A stretch of DNA of 64,000 bases from Janibacter corallicola NBRC 107790. GTDB lineage: Bacteria > Actinomycetota > Actinomycetes > Actinomycetales > Dermatophilaceae. The stretch is taken from the NCBI RefSeq assembly GCF_001570965.1, contig NZ_BCSR01000001.1, positions 158,294 to 222,293 of the forward strand, read 5' to 3'. Numbering within the stretch: position 1 is the stretch's first letter; every line of letters starts with the position of its first letter. A program made the position numbers and the translations under genes. The notes under the pieces are model-generated. The model saw nothing but the letters and a program-made list of their open reading frames with translations. It made no database searches and was not told the origin of the DNA. Positions 32,154-39,972 of the stretch are shown here, in pieces.

Positions 32154-33322
32154 CGGGCCGCTCCCACGGTGGTCTCCTCCGCGGCCGCCTGCTGCTCGGC
32201 GATGGCGACGGGAGAGGAGATGACCTGCCGGTGCGGGCTCGCCGGGCCCTGGGCGGCGAGCGTCTCGTGCGTCGGCGGGTCGCTCGGCACGTGCTCGGGA
32301 CGGCGCCGCTCGAACTCCGTGCGCAGCGTCGGCACGACCTCCTTGCCGAGGATCTCGATCTGCTCCAGGACGGTGTCCAGGGGGACCCCGGCGTGGTCGA
32401 CGAGGAAGAGCTGGCGCTGGTAGTCGCCGACGGAGTCGGCGAAGCCGAGGGTGCGCTCGATGACCTGATCCGGGGTGCCGACGGTCAGCGGCGTCTGCGC
32501 GGTGAAGTCCTCCAGGGAGGGGCCGTGCCCGTAGACCGGCGCATTGTCGAAGTAGGGGCGGAAGATCTTCTTGGCCTCGGCCTCGGAGTCGGCCATGAAG
32601 ACGTGCCCGCCGAGGCCGACGAAGGCCTGGTCGGCAGCGCCGTGGCCGTAGTGCTCGAAGCGCTGGCGGTAGAGGTTCACCATGGCCGCGGTGTGCTCCA
32701 TGTTCCAGAAGATGTTGTTGTGGAAGAAGCCGTCACCGTAGAAGGCGGCCTGCTCGGCGATCTCCGTGGAGCGGATGGACCCGTGCCACACGAAGGGCGG
32801 GGTGTCGTCCAGCGGGAAGGGCGTGGCGGTGAAACCCTGCAGCGGGGTGCGGAACTGCCCCTTCCAGGAGATGTTCTTCTCCCGCCACAGCCGGCGCAGC
32901 AGGTGGTAGTTCTCGATCGCGAGCGGGATGCCCTGGCGGATGTCCTTGCCGAACCACGGGTAGACGGGGCCGGTGTTGCCGCGGCCCATCATCAGGTCGA
33001 CCCGGCCCTCGGACAGGTGCTGCAGGAAGGAGTAGTCCTCCGCGATGCGCACCGGGTCGGTCGTCGTGATGAGGGTGGTCGCGGTGGAGAGCGTCAGGTG
33101 CTTCGTCTGCGCCGCGATGTAGGCCAGGTGCGTCGTCGGGGCGGACGGGACGAAGGGAGGGTTGTGGTGCTCGCCCGTGGCGAAGACGTCGAGGCCGACC
33201 TCCTCGGCCTTGAGCGCGATCTTGGTCATCGAGTCGATCCGCTCGCCCTCGGTGGGGGTGCGCCCGGTGGTCGGGTCGGTGGTGACGTCGCCGATCGTGA
33301 AGATCCCGAACTGCATGGTCAT
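32150..33322 (-). CDS. LLM-class flavin-dependent (luciferase-like) monooxygenase (CE1758-type)
   Basis: 390 aa. Bacterial luciferase fold: FGIFTIGDVTTDPTTGRTPTE at the start, VFATGEHHNPPFVPSAPTTHLAYIAAQTKHLTLSTATTLI (typical TIM-barrel strand 2-4 region) and DLMMGRGNTGPVYPWFGKD. It uses reduced FMN and O2 to oxidise an unknown substrate; reduced flavin should come from the reductase gene coupled downstream. The start is the first of two nearby ATGs (33322; the other at 33316). The C-terminal 40 residues are low-complexity Ala/Glu. Confidence 0.9.
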   Translation of the reverse strand: MTMQFGIFTIGDVTTDPTTGRTPTEGERIDSMTKIALKAEEVGLDVFATGEHHNPPFVPSAPTTHLAYIAAQTKHLTLSTATTLITTTDPVRIAEDYSFLQHLSEGRVDLMMGRGNTGPVYPWFGKDIRQGIPLAIENYHLLRRLWREKNISWKGQFRTPLQGFTATPFPLDDTPPFVWHGSIRSTEIAEQAAFYGDGFFHNNIFWNMEHTAAMVNLYRQRFEHYGHGAADQAFVGLGGHVFMADSEAEAKKIFRPYFDNAPVYGHGPSLEDFTAQTPLTVGTPDQVIERTLGFADSVGDYQRQLFLVDHAGVPLDTVLEQIEILGKEVVPTLRTEFERRRPEHVPSDPPTHETLAAQGPASPHRQVISSPVAIAEQQAAAEETTVGAAR

Positions 33323-33411
33323 CCCGCCTCTCAGTAGGTTGTTGACCGTTCAACCAGCATCCCGCGTGGTTCATTCCCGTTCCGCGTGGGCGGTGCTGCG
33401 CCCCAGGATCC

Positions 33412-34251
33412 TCACCCGGCGAAGGGGGTCACCAGCTTCCCCCGCACCCCCGGCCGCGCCACGAAGACCGACCCGGCAGCCGGGTCCACGCCCTCGGCGA
33501 GGTTCTCCCGGGAGGTCGTGACGAAGAGCTGCTCCAGGTCCGGACCGCCGAAGGCGCACGAGGTCACCTGTGCCGCCCCGACCTCGATGACCGCGTCACG
33601 GACGCCCTCGGGGGACCACCGCTCCACCCTGGAACCGCCGAAGACGGCCGTCCACACGCCCCCTTCGGCATCCACGGTGAGCCCGTCGGGGTTGCCCTCG
33701 ACCCTGGCGTGCACCCGGCGGCCGGTCAGGCCCGACTCCGGGTCGAAGTCGAAGCAGGCGATCTGCCCCGTCGGGGTGTCGTTGTAGTACGCCAGCCGCC
33801 CGTCCGGGGAGAAGTCGATGCCGTTGGAGATCGTCACCGCGTCCAGGGCGGTCTCCGGTCCGCGGCCGGGCCGCACCCGGTAGAGGCGGGCCGCCCCCTT
33901 CGCCTGGTCGTAGGCCATCGACCCGACGTAGAGGCTCCCGTCTGGGGCCACCCCGCCCTCGTTCATCCGGATCGCGGGGCTCTCCCACACGGGACGAAGG
34001 GGGTCGACCCCGCCCTCCTCGTCGAGCAGCGCCAGTCCCCGCTCCACCGCGACGACCGCGCCACCGGCGGCGCGGGGGCGGATCATCGCGGCGACGTCAC
34101 CGACCTGGGTGCGGGTCACCTGCCCGGATCCGGCGAGGTGGAGCACGTCACCGGCGAGCATGTCGACGCACGCGAGGCCGCCCCAGCCGGGCCACCAGCA
34201 GGCCCCCTCGCCGTGGTGGGTGATCGAGTCGGTCAGGCGTTCGGCGCGCAT
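33412..34251 (-). CDS. SMP-30/gluconolactonase-family beta-propeller hydrolase
   Basis: 279 aa from ATG 34251 (a GTG at 34257 is possible). Six-bladed propeller features: HHGEGACWWPGWGGLACVDMLAGDVLHL with the metal-binding Glu, RMNEGGVAPDGSLYVGSMAYD, SNGIDFSPDGRLAYYNDTPTGQI (metal-ligand Asn and Asp) and GNPDGLTVDAEGGVWTAVF. The family hydrolyses sugar lactones or organophosphates with Ca or Zn. No secretion signal. It follows the MTHFR-like gene by 14 nt on the same strand. Confidence 0.87.
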   Translation of the reverse strand: MRAERLTDSITHHGEGACWWPGWGGLACVDMLAGDVLHLAGSGQVTRTQVGDVAAMIRPRAAGGAVVAVERGLALLDEEGGVDPLRPVWESPAIRMNEGGVAPDGSLYVGSMAYDQAKGAARLYRVRPGRGPETALDAVTISNGIDFSPDGRLAYYNDTPTGQIACFDFDPESGLTGRRVHARVEGNPDGLTVDAEGGVWTAVFGGSRVERWSPEGVRDAVIEVGAAQVTSCAFGGPDLEQLFVTTSRENLAEGVDPAAGSVFVARPGVRGKLVTPFAG

Positions 34252-34265
34252 GGTCACGAGCCTAG

Positions 34266-35219
34266 TCAGCCGCGCTCGAGCAGCTCCGAGATCTCGTGGG
34301 TCAGCTCGACGGCCGCCTCGATCTCCACGCGCCGCGCCGAGACCGACTCGACGTTGAAGCCGAAGGGGACGCCCAGGTACCGGCAGAAGCCGGCGAGCTC
34401 ACGGGCGGCGCTCAGCGCGTGCTCACGGGACCACGTGAGCGGGTCCGTGGCGTGCAGGATCTCGTTGCGCATCCACGCCGGGACCTGCACGCCGAGCCAC
34501 TCGAGGAAGGAGAGGGTCTTCGCGGACCCGCACAGCGAGAGGGTGAAGATCAGCGGGGCAGCCTCCAGGCCCTCCTCGACCACGGAGTAGCGGTAGTCCG
34601 AGGCGAGGTTCTTCGCCGCCGTGAGGTCGTAGACGACCTGGCTGATGAAGAAGCCGGCGCCCGCGCGCTGCTTGGCCAGCAGCCGCTCGTGCTCGTCGGC
34701 GCGCTGCGTGTGCCGCTCCGGGATGGTCACGGCGCCCAGCGCAAGGTCGGGGCGGACCCGCCGGCGCAGCTCGAGTGCCTCCTGCAGGCTCGTGCGCATC
34801 GGGGTGCCGCGCGTGGAGGAGCCGACGAAGACGGTGAGGAGTCGCTCGGGCGCCCCGACCAGCCAGTCGCCCAGCTCGTCCTGCCCGTACTTGCCCACGC
34901 AGCGGTAGACGATCGCCGGGCGGTCCCAGTCGGTCAGGTGCTCCAGCAGGTAGTCGGTCGGGTCGAGGGTCTCGACGAAGGGGAAGGGCCGTGGCGCGTT
35001 GTTGCGGTCCGACTCGTCGACGAGGTCGTAGAGCACGAGGGCGTCCACCGGGAGGTCCTCGACCCGCGCCATGGTCCGCTCGGCGATCTCCGGCAACCGC
35101 TGCGGGTCGGTGCTCACCCGGGGTGGCGTCAGGCCGAAGAGCAGCACCTCGCGGGGGTTGCTGCTGGGGCCGGGGAAGGATCCGCCGACGTGCTGCGTCG
35201 CAGGGGGATCGATGGACAT
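34266..35219 (-). CDS. Methylenetetrahydrofolate reductase-like protein
   Basis: 317 aa. A MetF-like TIM barrel is suggested by LFGLTPPRVSTDPQRLPEIAERTMARVEDLPVDALVLYDLVDES, a central GAVTIPERH strand and AGAGFFISQVVYDLTAAKNLASDY, which resembles the flavin/folate site of MTHFR. The usual N-terminal Glu-rich SFEFFPP motif is missing and the length and spacing differ from true MetF, so a noncanonical relative with another C1 or flavin role is likely. It is divergent from the SDR gene at 35323 with a 103-nt gap. Confidence 0.6.
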   Translation of the reverse strand: MSIDPPATQHVGGSFPGPSSNPREVLLFGLTPPRVSTDPQRLPEIAERTMARVEDLPVDALVLYDLVDESDRNNAPRPFPFVETLDPTDYLLEHLTDWDRPAIVYRCVGKYGQDELGDWLVGAPERLLTVFVGSSTRGTPMRTSLQEALELRRRVRPDLALGAVTIPERHTQRADEHERLLAKQRAGAGFFISQVVYDLTAAKNLASDYRYSVVEEGLEAAPLIFTLSLCGSAKTLSFLEWLGVQVPAWMRNEILHATDPLTWSREHALSAARELAGFCRYLGVPFGFNVESVSARRVEIEAAVELTHEISELLERG

Positions 35220-35322
35220 GCCCGCACCGTATCCGGAGCCGGGATCGCCCGCGCGGGCGTCTCGCCCGCGGGTGGTGGCGCGCCGTTAGGCTCGGGGCAC
35301 AGCCACCACGACACGAGGGAGC

Positions 35323-36087
35323 ATGCACATGCAGGTCAAGGACACGGCCGCGATCGTCACCGGGGGTGCCTCCGGGCTGGGAGCGGCCACGGCAGCGGAG
35401 CTCGCGGGTCGGGGCGCGAAGGTCTTCGCCTTCGACCTCCCGGACTCCATCGGCAAGGCCCCTGCCGTCGACGGCGTGCAGTACGTCGAGGTGGACGTGA
35501 CCGACGAGGACCAGGTGCGCGAGGGCGTCGCCACCGCGGCCGGTGCCGGTGTCCCCCTTCGTTCCGTCGTCAACTGCGCGGGCATCGGCCCGTCGATGCG
35601 CATCCTCGGCCGCAAGGGCCCCCACGACCTGGGCTTCTACGCCAAGGTCGTCCAGATCAACCTCATCGGCTCCTTCAACGTGCTCACCCTCGCCGCCGAG
35701 GAGATCGCCAGGACCGAGCCGCTGGAGCACGACGCCCGCGGTGTCATCGTCAACACCGCCTCCGTCGCCGGCTACGAGGGCCAGATCGGGCAGGCGGCCT
35801 ACGCCTCCAGCAAGGCCGGCATCATCGGGCTCACCCTGCCCGCCGCTCGTGACCTCGCCCAGCACGGCATCCGCGTGCTCACGATCGCCCCCGGCATCGT
35901 CGAGACCCCGATGCTCGCGACGGTCTCGGAGGAGTTCCGCGAGGGCCTGGCGAAGGGAGTCCCCTTCCCGCAGCGACTCGGTCGACCGGAGGAGTACGCC
36001 CAGCTGGCGCTCTCGCTCATCGACCACGACTACCTCAACGGCGAGGTCGTGCGCATGGACGGCGCCCTGCGCATGGCCCCGCGCTGA
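35323..36087 (+). CDS. SDR, 3-hydroxyacyl-CoA dehydrogenase type-2-like
   Basis: 254 aa. [15 protein letters not shown] gives the NAD-binding glycine motif near residues 14-28 and FDLP with acidic strand end indicates NAD(H). NCAGIG and YASSK supply the remaining catalytic elements (Tyr and Lys near 165-169). The long central loop [32 protein letters not shown] and the tail [16 protein letters not shown] are typical of the HSD17B10/HADH type-2 group, which oxidises short 3-hydroxyacyl-CoAs. AGGGAGC precedes the ATG. It may act with the thiolase and enoyl-CoA hydratase 1 kb downstream. Confidence 0.87.
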   Translation: MHMQVKDTAAIVTGGASGLGAATAAELAGRGAKVFAFDLPDSIGKAPAVDGVQYVEVDVTDEDQVREGVATAAGAGVPLRSVVNCAGIGPSMRILGRKGPHDLGFYAKVVQINLIGSFNVLTLAAEEIARTEPLEHDARGVIVNTASVAGYEGQIGQAAYASSKAGIIGLTLPAARDLAQHGIRVLTIAPGIVETPMLATVSEEFREGLAKGVPFPQRLGRPEEYAQLALSLIDHDYLNGEVVRMDGALRMAPR

Positions 36088-36115
36088 TCGCCGCCCGGCC
36101 CGAAGGGAGCCTGCC

Positions 36116-36562
36116 GTGAGCGCAGCGACCATCACCGTCATCAACGGTCCCAACCTGAACTTGCTGGGGACCCGCGAGCCCGGGATCTACGGCACCGAGA
36201 CGCTCGCCGACGTCGAGGCCCGGTGCGTCGCGGTCGCGGAGGAGCTGGGCCTGGCGCTGGAGTGCTTCCAGGGCAACGGCGAGGGCGAGATCATCGACGC
36301 GATCCACCGGGCCCGTGGTGGCAGCGCGGGCCTGGTGGTCAACGCCGGTGCCTACACCCACACCTCGATCGCGATCCGGGACGCCCTCGCGGCGGTGGAG
36401 GCCCCCTTCGTCGAGGTGCACATCTCGAACGTCCACGCCCGGGAGCCCTTCCGGGCCCACTCCTACCTCTCGGACATCGCGGCCGCGGTCATCCTCGGCT
36501 GCGGCACGCAGGGATACGACTTCGCGATCCGGCGCCTGGCCGCGCTCGTCTCCGACAGGTAG
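36116..36562 (+). CDS. aroQ: Type II 3-dehydroquinate dehydratase
   Basis: 148 aa, the standard length. GTG start preceded by [25 protein letters not shown] at residues 10-26 includes catalytic Tyr25; [16 protein letters not shown] and [20 protein letters not shown] carry substrate contacts and catalytic His102. It dehydrates 3-dehydroquinate in the shikimate (or quinate) pathway. It is separate from other aro genes here, 28 nt after an SDR; a catabolic quinate role is possible but there is no further evidence. Confidence 0.95.
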   Translation: MSAATITVINGPNLNLLGTREPGIYGTETLADVEARCVAVAEELGLALECFQGNGEGEIIDAIHRARGGSAGLVVNAGAYTHTSIAIRDALAAVEAPFVEVHISNVHAREPFRAHSYLSDIAAAVILGCGTQGYDFAIRRLAALVSDR

Positions 36563-36565
36563 CGG

Positions 36566-37033
36566 TCAGGCGGGGTCGGTCACGTCCGCGACCTGCGCGC
36601 CGAGGGCCGCGAGAGCGGCATCGGCCTCGAGCGTCGCGGCGACCCCGTGGTCACCGGCCCCGAGGGAGATGGTGCGGCCGGTCACCGTCGCGTCGGCGAT
36701 GACCGGCAGCGTCGTCAACGAGCCGAAGGGGGTGATCGTGCCCCGCTCGTATCCGGTCACCTCGCGGGCGGTCTCCTTGTCCGGCATGGAGATCCGGTTC
36801 ACGCCGAGGTGGGCGCGCAGCTTCGGCCAGGAGATCTGCCGACCGCCGGGCACGAGGACGAGGAGGAAGTCTCCCTCGCCCCGGCGCACCACGAGGGTCT
36901 TGATGATGTCCTCGGGCGCCACCCCGCGGGCCGCGGCCGCCTCCTCGAGCGAGCCGACCCGCCCGTGCCGGGTGATCGTGAAGTCGATGCCACTCTCGGT
37001 GAGGGCCTGCTCGGCCCGCTCCGCGCCGGACAC
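36566..37033 (-). CDS. YbaK/EbsC-family aminoacyl-tRNA deacylase
   Basis: 155 aa with GTG start at 37033. The YbaK fold is indicated by EEAAAARGVAPEDIIKTLVVRRGEGDFLLVLVPGGRQI (conserved Lys in IIKTLV) and YERGTITPFGS with G-x-(I/V)xPFG. These enzymes hydrolyse mis-charged tRNAs, typically Cys-tRNA(Pro). It begins 1 nt after the enoyl-CoA hydratase stop, so it is the tail of a three-gene transcript whose other two genes are metabolic; the link may be only positional. Confidence 0.9.
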   Translation of the reverse strand: MSGAERAEQALTESGIDFTITRHGRVGSLEEAAAARGVAPEDIIKTLVVRRGEGDFLLVLVPGGRQISWPKLRAHLGVNRISMPDKETAREVTGYERGTITPFGSLTTLPVIADATVTGRTISLGAGDHGVAATLEADAALAALGAQVADVTDPA

Positions 37034-37034
37034 G

Positions 37035-37787
37035 TCAGCGCCCCAGGAAGGCCGCGAAGAGGTCGCGGGCCTCCGCGCTCGTCGATCGCGCCGCGATCGT
37101 GTCGGCCTCGTCCCGACGGCTCTCCTCCCGCGGCCGGTCGGCACCGGCCCGCAGCAGTCGGCGGGCCTGGCCATAGGCCTCGGAGGCGCCGGCGGCCCAG
37201 ATGGTGGCGAGCTCCCGCGCCCGCTCGAGCGGGTCCGCCGCGACCTCCGCGACGAGGCCCTCCTCGCGGGCCTCGTCCGCGGACAGCGGAGTGCCCCGCA
37301 GGGCGAAGGCGAGCGCTCGCTGGCGGCCCATCGCCAGCGGTAGCGCCACCGAGGTTCCGCAGTCCGGGGTGAGGCCGATCTTCGGGTAGGCGAAGACGAA
37401 CTTCGTGCCCGCGGCCGCCACGACGACGTCGCCGGCGAGCATGATCCCCAGACCGCCGCCGGCGACGGCTCCGCTGACGGCGACGACGACGGGCTTGGCC
37501 ATGGTCTGGAGGATCTCGATCGCTGCGTCCGCCGTCATCGCCAGCTCGTGGACGTAGCCACTGGGGTCCTCCGCCCCGGCGAAACGGCCGACGTCTCCGC
37601 CGCCGCAGAAGCGCGGGCCGGCACCGCTGAGCAGGACCGCGCGCACGTTCGTGTCGCCGGCGGCGCGCTCGGCGGCCTCGCCCAGGGCACGGGCGAGCGG
37701 CAGGTCGATGGTGTTGGCCGCATCGGGACGGTTGAGCTCGATGTGCCCGATGTCGTCGGCCACCGAGTAGTTGACCGGCTCTTCCAT
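37035..37787 (-). CDS. Enoyl-CoA hydratase/isomerase family protein
   Basis: 250 aa crotonase. ANTIDLPLARALGEAAERA and AVLLSGAGPRFCGGGDV form the CoA-binding and first oxyanion segment; AVSGAVAGGGLGIMLAGDVVVAA the second oxyanion strand. The active-site loop KIGLTPDCGTSVALPLAMG has Asp rather than the Glu of classical hydratases, as in PaaG-like isomerases, so an isomerase activity is possible. It shares 1 nt with the thiolase gene upstream, placing it in fatty or aromatic acyl-CoA degradation. Confidence 0.87.
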   Translation of the reverse strand: MEEPVNYSVADDIGHIELNRPDAANTIDLPLARALGEAAERAAGDTNVRAVLLSGAGPRFCGGGDVGRFAGAEDPSGYVHELAMTADAAIEILQTMAKPVVVAVSGAVAGGGLGIMLAGDVVVAAAGTKFVFAYPKIGLTPDCGTSVALPLAMGRQRALAFALRGTPLSADEAREEGLVAEVAADPLERARELATIWAAGASEAYGQARRLLRAGADRPREESRRDEADTIAARSTSAEARDLFAAFLGR

Positions 37788-38965
37788 CAGACCCTCCTGA
37801 AGAGCGCGGCGAGGGCCTGGCCACCGCCGATGCACATGGTGACGATGCCCAGCTCGAGGTCGTTGCGGACCATGTGCTTGGCGGCGCGGACGGTGAGGAT
37901 CCCGCCGGTCGCCCCGACGGGGTGCCCGAGGGCGATGGCCCCGCCGTAGGGGTTGACCCGCGCGGGGTCGAGGCCGGTGTCGCGGATGACGGCGACGGCC
38001 TGGGAGGCGAAGGCCTCGTTGAGCTCGATGACGCCGATGTCCGTGGGGGTGGTCCCGGTCTTCTCGAAGAGCGCCCGCAGCGCGTGGGTCGGGGCGTATC
38101 CCATGAGCTCCGGCTCCATCGCCGCGGTGGCGACGGCCTCGAGGCTGACGAGTCCGGTCAGGCCCCGCTCGGCGACGGCCGACTCGCGGCCGAGGACGAC
38201 GACACCCGCGCCGTCGTTGATCCCGGAGGCGTTCCCGGCGGTGACCGTGCCGTCCTTGCTGAAGGCCGGACGCAGCCCCGCGAGGGTCTCCAGGGTGGTG
38301 TCGGGCTTGGGGTGCTCGTCCTCGTCGGCGGTGAAGGGCTTGCGGCCACCGACCTCGACGGGGACGATCTCCTCGGCGAAGGCGGCCTGCGCCTCCGGCG
38401 AGGCGGCCCGGCGCTGCGACTCGAGCGCGAACTCGTCCTGCTCCTGCCGGGACACACCGTACTTCGTCGCGACGTTCTCCGCGGTGACGCCCATGTGGAT
38501 GTCGTGGAAGGGGTCGGTGAGCATCAGGACCGTGCCGTCCTCGAGCGTCCGGTTGCCGAGCTTGTACCCGCTCCTGGCGCCGAAGTCGTAGAAGGGCATC
38601 CGGGTCATCGACTCGTCGCCGCCGGCGAGGGTGAAGTCGAGCTCGTTCCACCGCATCTCCATCGCGGCGGACCAGATGGCCTGCAGGCCGGAGCCGCACA
38701 GCCGGTTGACCGTGTAGGCGGGCACATTCGTGGGCAGGCCCGCGGCCACGGCGACGCGGCGCGCGTTGTAGGCATCCGGGCCGACCTGGCCGATGCAGCC
38801 CATGACGACCTCGGAGACGTCCTCGCCCGCCACCTCGGCCCGGCGCAGCGCCTCCCGGCCCGCGGTGGCACCGAGCTCGTGGCCCGGGACGTTCTTGAAG
38901 ATGCCTCCGAAGCTACCGGTGGGCGTTCGGGCTCCGTCGACGACGATGATCTTCTCGGTGCTCAT
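37787..38965 (-). CDS. Acetyl-CoA acetyltransferase (thiolase)
   Basis: 392 aa, the usual thiolase length. Catalytic Cys90 is in VNRLCGSGLQAI; the C-terminal GHPVGATGG and CIGGGQALAALF supply the active-site His and Cys. NEAFASQ marks the conserved Asn loop. It performs the reversible condensation or cleavage of acetoacetyl/3-ketoacyl-CoA. The start at 38965 (MSTEKII) is chosen; another ATG two codons earlier exists. First gene of a thiolase, hydratase, YbaK transcript. Confidence 0.93.
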   Translation of the reverse strand: MSTEKIIVVDGARTPTGSFGGIFKNVPGHELGATAGREALRRAEVAGEDVSEVVMGCIGQVGPDAYNARRVAVAAGLPTNVPAYTVNRLCGSGLQAIWSAAMEMRWNELDFTLAGGDESMTRMPFYDFGARSGYKLGNRTLEDGTVLMLTDPFHDIHMGVTAENVATKYGVSRQEQDEFALESQRRAASPEAQAAFAEEIVPVEVGGRKPFTADEDEHPKPDTTLETLAGLRPAFSKDGTVTAGNASGINDGAGVVVLGRESAVAERGLTGLVSLEAVATAAMEPELMGYAPTHALRALFEKTGTTPTDIGVIELNEAFASQAVAVIRDTGLDPARVNPYGGAIALGHPVGATGGILTVRAAKHMVRNDLELGIVTMCIGGGQALAALFRRV

Positions 38966-39104
38966 GTCCATGCTCCGTGCTCGGGTGTGGGACGACAGGG
39001 GCAGCATCCCATGACACGTTCGTCCGGCCCCTGGGGTGCGAAGGGCGATGCCCGTCCCCCGCCACCCTTCGAGGCTCGGCCGCCACCTCGGTAGCGTGAG
39101 CCTC

Positions 39105-39419
39105 ATGTCACTGCGCAGCGCCGAGACAGTCCAGACCGCCCCCGTCGCCGCCCTCGGGCTCGTCGGCGGCTTCCTCGTGGCCCGGGAGACCGGCCTGCGT
39201 CCGCTCGGCGGCGTCGTCCTCGGCGCGGCCGGCCTCTTCGCAGGCCGCAGCTGGTCGGCGAAGACCGACCCCGCCACCACCGCGGCGCTCTCGGCGATCT
39301 ACCTCGGCGGTTTCGGTGCCTCCCACCCGCTCGCGAAGAAGGTCGGCGCCTGGCCGTCCGTGCTCGGCGTCGCCGCCGTCTCGGCCGCGGCCTCCTACGC
39401 CCTGTCCGACCGGCGCTGA
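39105..39419 (+). CDS. Small hypothetical membrane protein
   Basis: 104 aa from ATG 39105. Three to four short hydrophobic stretches (VAALGLVGGFLVARETG, GGVVLGAAGLFAG, TAALSAIYLGGFGASHPLA, VLGVAAVSAAASYAL) separated by small polar turns. I recognise no named family; similar short proteins are common in Intrasporangiaceae. It is divergent from the thiolase and converges on the siderophore acyltransferase. Function unknown. Confidence 0.65.
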   Translation: MSLRSAETVQTAPVAALGLVGGFLVARETGLRPLGGVVLGAAGLFAGRSWSAKTDPATTAALSAIYLGGFGASHPLAKKVGAWPSVLGVAAVSAAASYALSDRR

Positions 39420-39447
39420 GTCCCTTCGCCGGTGGTGGCGGGACTCC

Positions 39448-39972
39448 TCAGCGACGACCGGAGGCCGCGAGGAGCGAGGTGAAGCGCTCGCGGGTCAGGT
39501 AGACGAAGCGGGCGTCCTTCTCCCCGACCCTGATGCGGTCCCCGAGCTCGAAGCCGCTCTGCTCCAGCCGATGCAGGATGGCCCGGTTGGAGGCGTCCGG
39601 CTCGCCGACGAGGCGCTGGACGGTCGGGTCGGCGAAGACCCAGTCGAAGATCGCGGCGCCGACCCCCAGCGGGTCCTGCCCCGGAGCGACGAAGACGTGC
39701 GCACCGAGGTCGCCGGGTGCCACGGCGTAGGCCCTCGCGATCGGGTCGTGCTCGGGCTCGTACGTCTGCAGCAGGGCGACCGGCTGGCCGTGACGTTCGA
39801 CCATCCACGCCCAGTGCGCCTCGAGCGAGTCGACGAAGGCGTAGATGTCGCGGATCTCCTCGACGCTCTTGTCGGCCATGCCCCAGAAGTGGCCGCGTGG
39901 TTGGGTGACCCAGTCGTGGATGAGCGGTGCGTCCTCGGCGGGACGAAGGGGGCGGAAGGTCAGGTCGGTCAT
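39448..39972 (-). CDS. Second siderophore-type N-acyltransferase (GNAT, AlcB/IucB/DesC-like)
   Basis: 174 aa. It is a clear paralogue of the N-terminal domain of the fused synthetase two genes upstream: shared features are LxHxWVT-x-(P)-xHFW near residues 18-31, PGDLGAHVFVAPG versus EGDLGMHVLVAPA, and GEPDASNRAIL versus VEPDVRNAAIH. Enzymes of this type acylate N6-hydroxy-lysine or N-hydroxydiamines with acetyl-, succinyl- or malonyl-CoA. Last of five overlapping genes. A second acyltransferase implies that more than one acyl group, or one alternative substrate, is used in the siderophore. Confidence 0.85.
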   Translation of the reverse strand: MTDLTFRPLRPAEDAPLIHDWVTQPRGHFWGMADKSVEEIRDIYAFVDSLEAHWAWMVERHGQPVALLQTYEPEHDPIARAYAVAPGDLGAHVFVAPGQDPLGVGAAIFDWVFADPTVQRLVGEPDASNRAILHRLEQSGFELGDRIRVGEKDARFVYLTRERFTSLLAASGRR

